NCBI RefSeq assembly: GCF_030406385.1
Contig: NZ_JAUEPM010000001.1
Span: 744,001-808,000 of the forward strand
Source of the DNA: Microbacterium oryzae
Lineage (GTDB): Bacteria > Actinomycetota > Actinomycetes > Actinomycetales > Microbacteriaceae
DNA: 64,000 nt
Direction: 5' to 3'
The first letter of the stretch is position 1; each line of letters starts with the position of its first letter. Below, one piece after another: positions 16,593-26,172 of this stretch. A program made the translations under genes and the position numbers. The notes under the pieces are model-generated. The model did no database searches and was not told where the DNA came from. It saw only the letters and a list, made by a program, of their open reading frames with translations.

Positions 16593-16599
16593 TAGTCTA
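16593..16599. promoter_or_regulatory. Overlapping divergent -10 boxes (SRP RNA and moxR)
   Basis: The 7 bp TAGTCTA read as TAGTCT on the plus strand and TAGACT on the minus strand. The minus-strand box is 6 nt before the SRP RNA 5' end; the plus-strand box is suitably placed for a short moxR leader starting near 16605. No strong -35 on either side. Confidence 0.5.
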
Positions 16600-16620
16600 A
16601 CCCCGAATGCGAGGTGGCCC

Positions 16621-17595
16621 GTGCCAGAGACGATGACGGCCGACAGATTCCTGCAGGCGTCGGGCGAGATCACCGCGTCGATCTCCCGCGTGATCGACGG
16701 GAAGCCCGAGGCTGTGCGCAGCGCGGTCACGGCCCTGCTCGCGGAGGGGCATCTCCTCATCGAGGACGTCCCGGGAGTCGGGAAGACGCAGCTCGCCCGC
16801 GCGCTCGCCACGAGCATCGCGGCGACCGTCCGGCGAATCCAGTTCACTCCGGATCTCCTGCCCAGCGACGTCACGGGCGTGTCGGTGTTCGATCCGGGAA
16901 CGCGCGAGTTCGAGTTCAAGCCCGGTGCGGTGTTCGCGCACATCGTCATCGCCGACGAGATCAACCGCTCCTCCCCCAAGACCCAGTCGGCGCTCCTGGA
17001 GGCGATGGAGGAGACGCAGGTCACCGTCGACGGCCGCACTCACCCCCTGCCCCGGCCGTTCCTCGTCGTGGCGACGCAGAACCCCCTGGAGATGGAGGGC
17101 ACATACGCGCTTCCCGAGGCGCAGCGGGATCGCTTCATGATGCGCATCTCGATCGGGTACCCCGACGCGGCGGCCGAGGCGCTGATGCTGCGGCAGCGCG
17201 ACACCGCAGACCCGCTGGACGCGCTGCGCGCGGTCGTCGACGTCGAGACGGTCGCGCAGCTCATCGCCTGGGCCCGCTCGGTGCACGTCGCGCCCGTCAT
17301 CGAGCAGTACGCGGTCGCCCTCGCCCAGGGCACTCGGCACCACCCCGACCTGCGCCTGGGCGCGAGCCCCCGCGCGACGATCCAGCTCGTGCGCGCGGCG
17401 AAGGTGCGCGCCGCGCTCGACGGGCGCGAGTACGTGATCCCCGACGACCTCATGGCCCTGCTCGCGCCCGTGTTCGCACACCGGCTCATCCCCACCCGAG
17501 CCGCCGTCGCACGGCACGGCGACGACGACGTGGTGCCGGCCGTCCTCGAGCGCATCGTGCGCTCGGTCCCCGTCCCGCTGACCGCGGCCCGCTGA
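16621..17595 (+). CDS. MoxR family AAA+ ATPase
   Basis: AAA+ chaperone-like ATPase of 324 residues. Walker A is in DVPGVGKTQLARALA (near residue 53), Walker B is IADEINRSS, and a conserved ATQNPLEMEGTYALPEAQ segment follows. MoxR ATPases act with VWA or DUF58 proteins in maturation or activation of partners. The GTG start has GAGGTGG about 6 nt upstream and is followed by ETMTADRF; a second candidate is the ATG 4 codons later. DUF58 and transglutaminase genes follow in the same direction, a standard actinobacterial trio. Confidence 0.9.
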   Translation: MPETMTADRFLQASGEITASISRVIDGKPEAVRSAVTALLAEGHLLIEDVPGVGKTQLARALATSIAATVRRIQFTPDLLPSDVTGVSVFDPGTREFEFKPGAVFAHIVIADEINRSSPKTQSALLEAMEETQVTVDGRTHPLPRPFLVVATQNPLEMEGTYALPEAQRDRFMMRISIGYPDAAAEALMLRQRDTADPLDALRAVVDVETVAQLIAWARSVHVAPVIEQYAVALAQGTRHHPDLRLGASPRATIQLVRAAKVRAALDGREYVIPDDLMALLAPVFAHRLIPTRAAVARHGDDDVVPAVLERIVRSVPVPLTAAR

Positions 17596-17600
17596 CGATC

Positions 17601-18821
17601 ATGCGCCGGGGGCCACTCACCTCACGCGGAGCGGGAGCGCTGGCTCTCGGTCTCGCGCTGTGCGTGGGCGCCCACGCCGCGGGATCCCCGGAGGCGCTCG
17701 CGTTCGGCGTGCTCCTGGTGTCGCTCGCCGTCACGTGTGTGCTCTCGCTCTACCTGCGACGGAGCCCCGCCCGCGTCCTGCGGATCCTGCGACCGGAGAC
17801 GGTGGCGGTCGGCGAGGAGTGCGCGGTGACGCTGCGGATCTCCGGCCGCTCGCCCCTGCCGACACCCGGCGGCACGTGGCACGACGTCGTGCCGGCGGGC
17901 CTCCTCGGCACCGCATCCGGGTCTCTGCCCGCCTCCCTCACCCCCGGCATGCGCGAGACGCTCGAGCTCGGTTACACGGTCACCGGACTGCGCCGCGGCC
18001 CCTGGACCCTCGGCCCCCTCACCGTCGTCGAGCACGACCCGTTCGGCCTCGCGCGCCGCACCCGGCGCCTGGGCGGCGCCACCCCCGTCATGGTCACGCC
18101 GCGGGTCGCCCCGCTCGCCTCGCTGAGCCGCGTGGGCGGAGACGCGGGGGTCGCGCTCGCGACCGCCGAGCGGCGCGGGCAGGGAGCGGACAACCTCATC
18201 CCCCGCCCGTACGCCCCCGGCGACTCGATGCGCCGCGTCCACTGGCGCGCCTCCGCGCGGCTCGGCGAGCTCATGGTGCGGGAGGAGGAGCAGGAGTCCT
18301 CCCCGCAGGCGCTCGTCGTGCTCGACCGCGGCATCTTCCGATGGGGGCCAGCGGCCGCAGTGCCCGGAGGCGACCCCGCCTTCGAGAACGCCGTGTCGCT
18401 GTGCGTGTCGATCGCGTGGCGGCTCGCCAACGACGGCTACGTCGTCGAGGTCGTCGACGGAGACGGCCTGGCGCTGGCCGCGCTCGCGGCCGCTCCGGGG
18501 GCGGACGAGCGCGACGAGCTCGCGCGCGCGTTCGCGACCCTCGGCACCCGCTCGGCCGACACCCTGCCGCAGCTGGACCGCGCGCTCGCGGGCCGGACCG
18601 TCGGCCCGCTCATCGTGATCGCCGGTCGTCTGGAGGGCGACGACGCCCCGGTCCTCGCCCGACTCGGACATCGCGGCGCGCTGCCGCTGGTGTTCGCCGC
18701 CGACCCTCGCCCCGACGCGCTCCCGCAGGTGCGGCGGGCCGGATGGCGCGTCGCAGCTCTCGGGGAGGACGTCGAGGAGACGTGGCTGCGCGGTGCGGAG
18801 ACGGCGCATGCCGGCCGCTGA
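17601..18821 (+). CDS. DUF58 domain-containing membrane protein
   Basis: 406 residues. Two hydrophobic helices near the N-terminus (about residues 10-25 and 32-50) anchor it. The DUF58 signature with RPYAPGDSMRRVHWRASARLG sits near residues 200-220, and a VWA-like alpha/beta fold follows. The biochemical role is not known; it co-occurs with MoxR and TgpA-type proteins and is presumed to act with them in the envelope. It starts 5 nt after the moxR stop and overlaps the next gene by 14 nt, implying coupled expression. Confidence 0.87.
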   Translation: MRRGPLTSRGAGALALGLALCVGAHAAGSPEALAFGVLLVSLAVTCVLSLYLRRSPARVLRILRPETVAVGEECAVTLRISGRSPLPTPGGTWHDVVPAGLLGTASGSLPASLTPGMRETLELGYTVTGLRRGPWTLGPLTVVEHDPFGLARRTRRLGGATPVMVTPRVAPLASLSRVGGDAGVALATAERRGQGADNLIPRPYAPGDSMRRVHWRASARLGELMVREEEQESSPQALVVLDRGIFRWGPAAAVPGGDPAFENAVSLCVSIAWRLANDGYVVEVVDGDGLALAALAAAPGADERDELARAFATLGTRSADTLPQLDRALAGRTVGPLIVIAGRLEGDDAPVLARLGHRGALPLVFAADPRPDALPQVRRAGWRVAALGEDVEETWLRGAETAHAGR

Positions 18822-21030
18822 GGGCGCGGCCGCCCCGGGACGCGTGAGCGGCGATCCCGGGCTGGCCCTGTGGACCGCCGTCGCCGTGCTCGCCGCCGCC
18901 CTGCCCATCTCGCGCGTGATCCTGCCGTCGTGGCTGCCGCAGACCGTGCTGGTCGTCGCCGCCGTCGCGGCGGCAGGGTGGGCGGTGCGACGCAGTGCGC
19001 GTCTCTCCTGGCCGATCGTGGCGGAAGCTGCGGCCTGGCTCGTCGCCGTGACCGTGATGCTGCCCGCCGCCATCCCGCGGCTCGTCGTCGTCCCCTCCCT
19101 CGACACCGTCCCCGCCGTGCGCGCCATGCTGGGCGCGGTGGGTGACGAGCTGCTGCGCGGCGTCGCGCCGGTGCGGCCGACGCCTGCGCTGTCATGGTCC
19201 ATCACCGCTGCGATCGGACTCCTGGCGATCGCGATGGCGCACGTCGCCCTCACCGCGCGCCTGCCGCTCCTGGCCGCCACCGGACTCATCGCCGTGGCGC
19301 TCATCCCGTCGCTCGTCGTCCCGCAGCGGGTGGACGCGGTCTACTTCGTGCCGCTGGCCGTCGCGGTCCTGCTCCTCCTGCGGGCAGACACCCGCGCGCG
19401 AGACCCGCAGGACGGGCTCGCGCACGCGGCATCGGCATCGGCGGTCGCCGCGGTCGTCGGCGTGGTCGCGGTCGTCGCGGCCCTGGCCATCCCGCCCTTC
19501 CTCCCCCAGCCGGTCGCCAAGGCGGGGACGGGCATCGGCCCGACCACCACCATCGACGCCGATCTCGACCTCGGCGCGAGCCTGCGCCAGCCCGCGGAGA
19601 CCGAGGTGCTGCGGGTCACGACCGACGCGGGCTCCGCGCCGTACCTGCGCGTCGCGACCCTGTCGTCGTTCGACGGAGAGGTCTGGACCCCCGACACCGG
19701 CGCACTGACCTCGGTGGCCGCCGGCCTCCCCCCTCTCGAGCGCAGCTCGGCCGAGCGCGTGGCGGGCACCGCGCGGATCGACGTCACCAGGCTCGCCGGC
19801 TCCTACCTGCCCCTGCCGTACGCGGCGGTGGAGCTCCAGGGCGTCGACGAGGCGTGGTCGCTGCTCACCGCCAATCGCACCCTCGTCACCAACTCCGCCA
19901 CCTCCCTCGACGCGCAGTACACGGTGTCGTGGGAGCGCCCGGCACCCACGCGCGAGCAGGCCCAGCAGGCCACGGTCGGCGGCGAGGGCGCGCCCGCCCA
20001 GGCCCTCGAGCTGCCCGCGCTGCCCGCCGTCATCCCCGAGCTCGCCGCCGAGGTGACCGAGAGCGCCGAGACCCCGTACGACCAGCTGCGCGCCCTGCAG
20101 GGCTGGTTCCGCGGCGGCGCGTTCCGCTACTCGCTGGAGGCGCCCGTCGAGGAGGGCTTCGACGGGTCGGGCGTGGAGGCGATCGCGCGCTTCCTCGACG
20201 AGCGGGCCGGCTACTGCGTGCACTTCGCGTCGGCCTTCGCCGTCATGGCGCGCACGCTGGGCATCCCCACCCGCGTGGTGGTGGGATACCTTCCCGGCAC
20301 GTCCACGGGTCAGCCGGGCGCCGACGGCGCGATGACGTACTCGGTCACGAGCGGCCAGCTGCACTCCTGGCCCGAGGCGCACCTCGACGGCATCGGATGG
20401 GTCGCGTTCGACCCCACCGCCTCGCTCGGGGTGCCGACGAACTTCCTGCCGGAGGCCCCCACCGGCGCGCAGACGCCGACCGATGAGCTCGACGGGCGCT
20501 GGGCGACGCCGCGGCCGAGCCCGACGGCGACGGCGACCGCTGCTCCCGACGCCGACGCGGCCGACGCCGGCTCCGCGGGAAGCGCGCGCACGAGCGGAGG
20601 GGCGTCGACCGCCCTCGGCGTGGCCGCCGCCCTCGTCCTCGCGCTGCTCGTGCCGTTCCTCGTGCGGGTGGGGCGACGGCGCGGGCGGCTCGGCGCTCCG
20701 GATGGCCGTCGCGCCGAGGCCGTCTGGCGCGAGCTGGTGGACACCGCGATCGACGCCGGCTACGACGTCAGCGCGAGCGAGTCGCCCCGCGCCCTGGGCG
20801 CGCGTCTCGTCGCGGAGGCCGGGGCGCCGGAGCCGCAGGTCGCCCTGCTGGTCGGCGCGGTCGAGCGCGCGGCGTACGCCAGGGAGCACGACGACCTGCC
20901 CGCGTCCGCGGCGGCCGACGCGCTGCGGGCCACGCGCCGCGCCATCCTGCCGCGGCCGGCGGACCGCCTGCGGGCCGCGGCCGCTCCCCGCTCGCTCGTC
21001 GTCCGGCCATCCGTCGACGAGCTCGTCTGA
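18808..21030 (+). CDS. Transglutaminase-like membrane protein (TgpA type)
   Basis: 740 residues. A block of about five to six transmembrane helices lies at the N-terminus (to about residue 230), then an extracytoplasmic region with a transglutaminase core: catalytic Cys in GYCVHFASAFA, His in HSWPEAH, Asp in VAFDPT. A threonine/alanine/proline-rich linker, one more transmembrane helix (near residues 605-625) and a cytoplasmic DUF4129-like tail follow. The ATG at 18808 has GGAG 7 nt upstream and lies inside the end of the DUF58 gene. The family is cysteine-protease related; its substrate is unknown. It converges on glgC, 8 nt away. Confidence 0.9.
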   Translation: MPAAEGAAAPGRVSGDPGLALWTAVAVLAAALPISRVILPSWLPQTVLVVAAVAAAGWAVRRSARLSWPIVAEAAAWLVAVTVMLPAAIPRLVVVPSLDTVPAVRAMLGAVGDELLRGVAPVRPTPALSWSITAAIGLLAIAMAHVALTARLPLLAATGLIAVALIPSLVVPQRVDAVYFVPLAVAVLLLLRADTRARDPQDGLAHAASASAVAAVVGVVAVVAALAIPPFLPQPVAKAGTGIGPTTTIDADLDLGASLRQPAETEVLRVTTDAGSAPYLRVATLSSFDGEVWTPDTGALTSVAAGLPPLERSSAERVAGTARIDVTRLAGSYLPLPYAAVELQGVDEAWSLLTANRTLVTNSATSLDAQYTVSWERPAPTREQAQQATVGGEGAPAQALELPALPAVIPELAAEVTESAETPYDQLRALQGWFRGGAFRYSLEAPVEEGFDGSGVEAIARFLDERAGYCVHFASAFAVMARTLGIPTRVVVGYLPGTSTGQPGADGAMTYSVTSGQLHSWPEAHLDGIGWVAFDPTASLGVPTNFLPEAPTGAQTPTDELDGRWATPRPSPTATATAAPDADAADAGSAGSARTSGGASTALGVAAALVLALLVPFLVRVGRRRGRLGAPDGRRAEAVWRELVDTAIDAGYDVSASESPRALGARLVAEAGAPEPQVALLVGAVERAAYAREHDDLPASAAADALRATRRAILPRPADRLRAAAAPRSLVVRPSVDELV

Positions 21031-21038
21031 GACGCGGC

Positions 21039-22277
21039 TCAGGGGGCCTTGACGACCGTGCCCTTCCCGACCAGCGTGATGCCGCTCGGCGTGATGATGT
21101 AGCCGCGCGCGGTGTCGGCCTCGCGCGAGAGACCGACGGAGGCCCCGGCCTCCACGACGACGTTCTTGTCGAGGATGGCCCGGCGCACGGTCGCGCCCGG
21201 CTTGATCCGCGCGTTGTCGAACAGGATCGAGTCGCTCACGTGGGCGCCGGACTCGACGATGCCGTTCGCGCCGAGCACGCTGCGCTCGATGTGCGCACCG
21301 GAGATGACGCTGCCGCCGGCCACGATCGAGTCGATCACGGTGCTCAGCGTGCCGCGCGCGTCGCGCGCGAACTTCGCCGGCGGCATGTTGACCTGCTGCG
21401 TGAAGATCGGCCACTCCTGGTTGTACAGGTTGAACACCGGCAGCACCGAGATGAGGTCCTGGTGCGCCTCGAAGTAGGAGTCGATCGTGCCCACGTCGCG
21501 CCAGTAGTACCGGTCGCGAGCCGACGCACCCGGCACCGTGTTCAGCTTCATGTCGTAGACGCCGGCGGTGCCGCGCTCGACGAACGCGGGGATGATGTCG
21601 CCGCCCATGTCGTGGTTCGACCCCGGGCGGTCCTCGTCACGCCGCACCTCGTCGATGAGGGCCTGGGTGGTGAAGACGTAGTTGCCCATCGAGGCGAGCA
21701 CCTCGTTCGGGGAGTCGGGCAGCCCCTCGGGCGCCTTCGGCTTCTCCAGGAACTCCCGGATGCGCGTGGGCTGCTCGGGGTCGATGTCGATGACGCCGAA
21801 CTGGTCGGCGAGCGAGATCGGCTGGCGGATGGCCGCGACCGTGGCCTCGGCTCCGGAGGCGGTGTGGGCGTCGATCATCTGGTCGAAGTCCATGCGGTAC
21901 ACGTGGTCGGCGCCGACCACGACGATGTAGTCGGGGCGCTCGTCGTATATGAGGTTCAGGCTCTGCAGGATGGCGTCCGCCGAGCCCTGATACCAGCGCT
22001 TGCCGAGGCGCTGCTGGGCGGGCACCGAGGTGATGTACGAGCCGAGGATGCCGTTCATGCGCCACACCTGCGAGATGTGCCGGTCGAGGCTGTGCGACTT
22101 GTACTGCGTGAGGACGACGATCTGCCGCAGGCCCGAGTTCACGAGGTTGGACAGCGCGAAGTCGATGAGCCGATACTGGCCGCCGAACGGCACCGCCGGC
22201 TTCGCACGGTCCTCGGTGAGGGGCATGAGGCGCTTGCCTTCTCCGCCTGCGAGGACGATGCCGAAGTACTTGGACAT
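21039..22277 (-). CDS. glgC: Glucose-1-phosphate adenylyltransferase
   Basis: Makes ADP-glucose from glucose 1-phosphate and ATP, the control point of bacterial glycogen synthesis. It has 412 residues, the family norm. The N-terminus shows the nucleotidyltransferase signature [31 protein letters not shown] and WYQGSADA follow, and the C-terminal third is a left-handed beta-helix. The ATG is 6 nt after a TATGGT -10 box (22284-22289), predicting a leaderless mRNA. glgA starts divergently 110 bp away. Confidence 0.96.
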   Translation of the reverse strand: MSKYFGIVLAGGEGKRLMPLTEDRAKPAVPFGGQYRLIDFALSNLVNSGLRQIVVLTQYKSHSLDRHISQVWRMNGILGSYITSVPAQQRLGKRWYQGSADAILQSLNLIYDERPDYIVVVGADHVYRMDFDQMIDAHTASGAEATVAAIRQPISLADQFGVIDIDPEQPTRIREFLEKPKAPEGLPDSPNEVLASMGNYVFTTQALIDEVRRDEDRPGSNHDMGGDIIPAFVERGTAGVYDMKLNTVPGASARDRYYWRDVGTIDSYFEAHQDLISVLPVFNLYNQEWPIFTQQVNMPPAKFARDARGTLSTVIDSIVAGGSVISGAHIERSVLGANGIVESGAHVSDSILFDNARIKPGATVRRAILDKNVVVEAGASVGLSREADTARGYIITPSGITLVGKGTVVKAP

Positions 22278-22283
22278 GGCCTC

Positions 22284-22381
22284 ACCATAGTGATCTCCGA
22301 ACGAGAAAATCAGACCTCGCGTCGCGTGGCGAAATGTGCAAGTGTCGGTCGCCACCACGTGCCCCCTCCGAACGCTAGGTT
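22284..22381. promoter_or_regulatory. Divergent glgC/glgA promoter region
   Basis: A TATGGT box (minus, 22284-22289) serves glgC and a TAGGTT box (plus, 22376-22381) serves glgA, each 6 nt from the start codon. Between them GTGGCGA at 22326-22332 is repeated inverted at 22349-22355 around a 16-nt spacer, a possible common regulator site. No convincing -35 boxes. Confidence 0.5.
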
Positions 22382-22387
22382 GACTGC

Positions 22388-23575
22388 ATGCGAGTCGATC
22401 TCCTCTCCCGCGAATACCCGCCCGAGGTCTACGGCGGTGCCGGTGTCCATGTCGCCGAGCTCGTGAAGGCGCTGCGTCGGGACATCGACGTCGTGGTCCG
22501 CGCGTTCGGCGCTCCCCGCGACGAGGAGGGCGTCTTCTCCTACGGCTCCCTCGCCGAGCTCGCCGGCGCCAACGGCGCCCTGCAGACGATGGGCACCGAC
22601 CTCGCGATCGCCCGTGACGTCGCGGGCGCCGACCTCGTGCACTCCCACACCTGGTACGCGAACTTCGGCGGGCATGTCGCGAAGCTGCTGCACGGCATCC
22701 CGCACGTGGCCACCGCGCACAGCCTCGAGCCGCTGCGCCCATGGAAGGCCGAGCAGCTCGGCGGCGGCTACCGCCTCTCGAGCTGGATCGAGCGCGAGGC
22801 GCTCACCTCGGCCGACGCCGTCGTGGCGGTCAGCGAGGGCATGCGCCGCGACCTGCTGCGCGTGTACCCGGAGCTCGAGCCCGATCGCGTGAAGGTCGTC
22901 TACAACGGCATCGACCTCGACGGCTGGCAGCGTGTGGACGACGGCGACGCCGTGCGCGCGCTCGGCGTCGACCCCGACCGGCCGTCGGTCGTGTTCGTGG
23001 GTCGCATCACGCGCCAGAAGGGCCTGCCGTACCTGCTGCGCGCCGCGCGCTCGCTGCCGCCGGAGGTGCAGCTCGTGCTGTGCGCGGGCGCTCCCGACAC
23101 CCCGGAGATAATGGCCGAGGTCGAGGGGCTCGTCGCGGAGCTCCGCGACGAGCGCGACGGCGTCGTGTGGATCGACCGCCACCTCCCCCGCACCGAGCTC
23201 TGCGCCCTGCTGAGCGCGGCGACGACGTTCGTGTGCCCGTCGGTGTACGAGCCGCTCGGCATCGTGAACCTCGAGGCGATGGCCTGCGGCGCGCCCGTCG
23301 TCGGCACGCGCACCGGCGGCATCCCCGAGGTCGTCGCCGACGGCGTCACCGGCACGATCGTCCCGATCGAGCAGATGGACGACGGCACCGGCACCCCGCT
23401 CGACCCCGACCGCTTCGTGGCCGACCTCGCCGCGGCGCTCACCGAGATGGTCTCGGACCCCGACCGCGCCCGCGCGCTGGGAGCCGCCGGCCGCGAGCGC
23501 GCCGAGCGCGAGTTCTCATGGGGCGCGATCGCTGACCGCACCCGCGCGCTGTACGCCGAGGTGCTGGGGGCCTGA
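22388..23575 (+). CDS. glgA: Glycogen synthase, actinobacterial GT4 type
   Basis: Glucosyltransferase of 395 residues with a GT-B fold: N-terminal [17 protein letters not shown], the linker NGID, and the C-terminal nucleotide-binding [18 protein letters not shown] with its catalytic E-x7-E. It uses ADP-glucose from GlgC. In mycobacteria the relative Rv1212c makes maltose 1-phosphate from ADP-glucose and glucose 1-phosphate (GlgM), so either the glycogen synthase or the GlgM reaction is possible. It is divergently paired with glgC; the ATG lies 6 nt after TAGGTT, consistent with a leaderless message. Confidence 0.9.
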   Translation: MRVDLLSREYPPEVYGGAGVHVAELVKALRRDIDVVVRAFGAPRDEEGVFSYGSLAELAGANGALQTMGTDLAIARDVAGADLVHSHTWYANFGGHVAKLLHGIPHVATAHSLEPLRPWKAEQLGGGYRLSSWIEREALTSADAVVAVSEGMRRDLLRVYPELEPDRVKVVYNGIDLDGWQRVDDGDAVRALGVDPDRPSVVFVGRITRQKGLPYLLRAARSLPPEVQLVLCAGAPDTPEIMAEVEGLVAELRDERDGVVWIDRHLPRTELCALLSAATTFVCPSVYEPLGIVNLEAMACGAPVVGTRTGGIPEVVADGVTGTIVPIEQMDDGTGTPLDPDRFVADLAAALTEMVSDPDRARALGAAGRERAEREFSWGAIADRTRALYAEVLGA

Positions 23576-23586
23576 ATGAGAGAGGC

Positions 23587-23609
23587 CCCGTCCGGCAGAA
23601 CCGGACGGG
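23587..23609 (+). terminator. glgA terminator
   Basis: CCCGTCCGG at 23587-23595 pairs perfectly (9 bp) with 23601-23609 around CAGAA, 11 nt after the glgA stop. It may also end the oppositely oriented tRNA transcript. Confidence 0.75.
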
Positions 23610-23619
23610 ACCTCATCGG

Positions 23620-23708
23620 CGGAAGCGACAGGATTTGAACCTGCGATGCGAGTTACCCCGCATACTTGGATTCCAGCCAAGCTCCTTAGGCCGCTCGGAC
23701 ACGCTTCC
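23620..23708 (-). tRNA. tRNA-Ser (anticodon GGA)
   Basis: On the minus strand an acceptor stem GGAAGCG/CGCTTCC encloses a cloverleaf with anticodon loop CTGGAAT (anticodon GGA, positions 23674-23672), a long variable arm as in class II tRNAs, and a T-arm containing GGTTCAAATCC. Length is about 89 nt with G as discriminator; CCA is not encoded. It reads UCC and UCU serine codons. Confidence 0.96.
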
Positions 23709-23755
23709 AGGGGAAGACTTTATCACGGGGTGAACGCCGAGCCGTCACGCGCGCG

Positions 23756-24670
23756 CTACTCGCAGGCCACGCCGTCGCCGTCGCGGTCGAGGTGCGCGCC
23801 GTAGCCGGCGTCGCCGCGCCGCACGGGAGCCGCGCCGTCCGCTCGCGCGGCCGCGCAGCTCTCGTACGGGGCGGATGGCCCGGTCACAGCGGGGGCGGAT
23901 GGCCCGGGCGCCGTCGACGGCGGAGCGGCGGACGCGGCGAGGGCGGGCTCGTCGGGGCAGGCGTCGAGCACGCGCGCCATGGCGTCCTTCTCGGCGGGAA
24001 CCACCCATAGCCCGTACGCCGCCTTCACCGAGATCTGCCGCGCCACGTAGGCGCAGCGGAACGCCTTGTCCGGCGGCAGCCACGTGGCGGCGTTCCCCGC
24101 GCCCTTCTGCGCGTTGGTCGAGCCGTCGACGGCCAGCAGGTTCAGCGGGTCGTTCGCGAGCGCGACGCGCCGCTGCGCGCTCAGCCGCTGCGCGCCGGTG
24201 CGCCACGCGTCCTTCAGCGCCACGACGTGGTCGATCTGCACGAGGTGCGACGTGTCGACACCGCGCTCGAACGCGATCGTCCGGCCGGTGTACGGGTCGT
24301 CCAGCTCCCCCGCCCGCACCACGCAGCCGTCGTCCGTCACCGCGTCGGCGAGATCCCGCCGCAGGATGTCGTCGCGCGTGCCGCACCCGTTGCCGTCGAC
24401 GTCGAGCCAGGACTCGCCGAAGTCCCCCACCCGGTCGTAGCCGGTGCCGGGGGCGCTGCCCTTCACGGGAAGCGTCGCCAGCACCTCCGCGGCCGTCGCG
24501 TCGGCGACCGCCACGTCGCCGCCATCCGCACCACCGCCATCCGCGACCCCGTCGCCGCCATCCGCACCGCCTCCATCCGCACCACCGCCGGCGAGCGCGG
24601 CGAGCACCGCCGACGCCGCGAGGACGAGGCCGACGACGAGCGCCAGGAGCGGCAGCCGCCGCGCGCTCAC
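23756..24670 (-). CDS. Secreted HNH nuclease with C-terminal Excalibur domain
   Basis: 304 residues. A signal or anchor sequence (LPLLALVVGLVLAASAVLAALA, residues about 6-27) leads to a glycine/aspartate/alanine repeat (residues about 28-50), then a DUF1524/HNH-type nuclease with the core HLVQIDHVVALKDAW and the asparagine-containing LANDPLNLLAV. A proline/alanine linker ends in an Excalibur calcium-binding domain (YESCAAARADG ... DRDGDGVACE). Such exported proteins are thought to degrade extracellular DNA for nutrients. The GTG overlaps the stop of the upstream zinc-ribbon gene (GTGA), so the two are coupled. A TAG stop lies near the tRNA gene. Confidence 0.88.
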   Translation of the reverse strand: MSARRLPLLALVVGLVLAASAVLAALAGGGADGGGADGGDGVADGGGADGGDVAVADATAAEVLATLPVKGSAPGTGYDRVGDFGESWLDVDGNGCGTRDDILRRDLADAVTDDGCVVRAGELDDPYTGRTIAFERGVDTSHLVQIDHVVALKDAWRTGAQRLSAQRRVALANDPLNLLAVDGSTNAQKGAGNAATWLPPDKAFRCAYVARQISVKAAYGLWVVPAEKDAMARVLDACPDEPALAASAAPPSTAPGPSAPAVTGPSAPYESCAAARADGAAPVRRGDAGYGAHLDRDGDGVACE

Positions 24671-25131
24671 CCGCAGTTGGGGCAGACGCCCGTCAGGGGC
24701 ATCTCCATGAAGCAGGTCGGGCAGACCGCCGCGACGCGCTCGGGTGCGGCGGGCCTCCGCGTGCTCTCGCGCTTGGGCGCCGCGGTCGTCAGCTTCCGCG
24801 CGACCGGGTGCGTGACGCCCCAGGCGCCGTGGAAGCGGCGGCTGGGCCACCGCTCGAGCTCCCCCGCCAGGCGCTGCGCGTCGACCTCGGAACGGAACCC
24901 GTTCGTGTATCCCGCGTGCACCTCGAGCGCCGCGCTCCCGCGCCGCTCGAGCTTGAAGTACGTGCGATAGCCGACGTACCCCGTGACGTCGGCGTTCTCC
25001 GCGATGCGCCGGACGACGGCCTGGTTCTCCGGCGGCACGCCGTGCCGCTGCAGGGCCTCGTCGAGCGAGGCGTATCGCTTCGGCCGACCCTCGCGTCCCT
25101 GGTCGATGCTGGTCTCCGGCGACTCCGTCAC
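24667..25131 (-). CDS. Hypothetical protein with C-terminal zinc ribbon
   Basis: 154 residues of unknown function. The last 20 residues hold a rubredoxin-like CPTC-x8-CPNC zinc ribbon. The middle contains a mixed alpha/beta stretch (about residues 45-100) rich in aromatic residues and ending RFHGAWGVTHPVARK. It has no signal peptide, so it is cytosolic, unlike the secreted nuclease it overlaps by 4 nt. The GTG start has GGGAG 6-7 nt upstream. I do not recognise a named family. Confidence 0.75.
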   Translation of the reverse strand: MTESPETSIDQGREGRPKRYASLDEALQRHGVPPENQAVVRRIAENADVTGYVGYRTYFKLERRGSAALEVHAGYTNGFRSEVDAQRLAGELERWPSRRFHGAWGVTHPVARKLTTAAPKRESTRRPAAPERVAAVCPTCFMEMPLTGVCPNCG

Positions 25132-25188
25132 GATGCGCTCCCTGCCACCCCTCGACGGTACCCCGGTCGTCCGCCCGCCACGAACCCC

Positions 25189-26103
25189 TCAGCGGAGCGC
25201 TGCCCGCGCCCGCGGCTGGGGCGAGCGCGGGATGACGATCCCCTCCTCGCGCAGGACGCGCGCGGTCCGCTCCGCGTCGACGAATGCCCCGACCGTCTCG
25301 CCGCCCGCGGCCGGGACGACCGTGTGCAGGATCGTCCGCTCGTAGACGTGCACGAGGTTGAGGCTCTGCGCGGCGTCGCGACCGCGGGTGCCGCGGCCCG
25401 GAGTGAAGAGGTCCTGCGTGTAGCAGGTGGAGGACGCGACCGACACCGGGATCCCCTCGAACACTGCCGTCGTGCTGTAGTGCAGATGACCGGCGAGGAT
25501 GGCCCGCACGTCGGTCCCGCGGACGACGTCGCCGAACGCGCGCTGGTCGCGCAGCTCCACCGTCACGGCGAGGTCCTGCACGCAGGGCACCGGCGGGTGG
25601 TGCATGGCGATGATGGTGCCCTCCGGCGCCGGCGTCTCCAGCACGCCGGCCAGCCATTCCAGCTGCGCGAGGTCGAGCTCGCCGTGCGCGGCGCCCGGCA
25701 CGGTCGAATCGAGCACCACGAGCCGCAGACCGTCCACCCACGCCACGCGGTCGTACGTCTCCGTCGTCGCGGCCTCGTCGAGGAGCTCGCGCCGCATCGT
25801 GGCGCGGTCGTCGTGATTGCCCATCACCCACACGATGCGCGATCCCAGGCGCGCTGCGGCCTCCTCGGCGATCTCGCGCAGCTGGCGGTACGCCTCCGCC
25901 TCGCCGCGGTCGGCGAGGTCGCCCGTGAAGACGAGGGCGTCGGGACGGATGGCCATGGTCGCAAGCGAGCGGAGGAGGTCGTGCAGGCGCTCCCCGGCTT
26001 CCACCGCGCCGTAGAGGCGCTCCCCCGGCGACACCAGGTGCGTGTCGGAGATGTGCACGAGGACGTGGTCGGGCAGCGGGTGTTCGGCCATCCGGGTGCT
26101 CAT
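25189..26103 (-). CDS. Metallophosphoesterase, cyclic-nucleotide phosphodiesterase-like
   Basis: 304 residues with the full calcineurin-type dimetal motif set: D-x-H in HISDTHL, GD in [14 protein letters not shown] in VMGNHDD, H in MHHPP, and GH-x-H in ILAGHLHYS. This arrangement is that of CpdA/Icc-like 3',5'-cAMP phosphodiesterases and GpdQ; substrate is not certain. The ATG at 26103 (MSTRMAEHP) is taken as start, with a second ATG four codons on. A weak GACGGT box ends 6 nt before the first ATG. Confidence 0.88.
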   Translation of the reverse strand: MSTRMAEHPLPDHVLVHISDTHLVSPGERLYGAVEAGERLHDLLRSLATMAIRPDALVFTGDLADRGEAEAYRQLREIAEEAAARLGSRIVWVMGNHDDRATMRRELLDEAATTETYDRVAWVDGLRLVVLDSTVPGAAHGELDLAQLEWLAGVLETPAPEGTIIAMHHPPVPCVQDLAVTVELRDQRAFGDVVRGTDVRAILAGHLHYSTTAVFEGIPVSVASSTCYTQDLFTPGRGTRGRDAAQSLNLVHVYERTILHTVVPAAGGETVGAFVDAERTARVLREEGIVIPRSPQPRARAALR

Positions 26104-26172
26104 TCCTCGACCGTCACGCACCGCGGTGACGGCAGCGTGCACGGCTGCCGACGCCCGGGTGAACGGGCGGCG

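Noticed and set aside
16501..16620. Riboswitch upstream of moxR
   Set aside because: The structure belongs to the minus strand and matches SRP RNA, with promoter and T-run in the right places for that strand.
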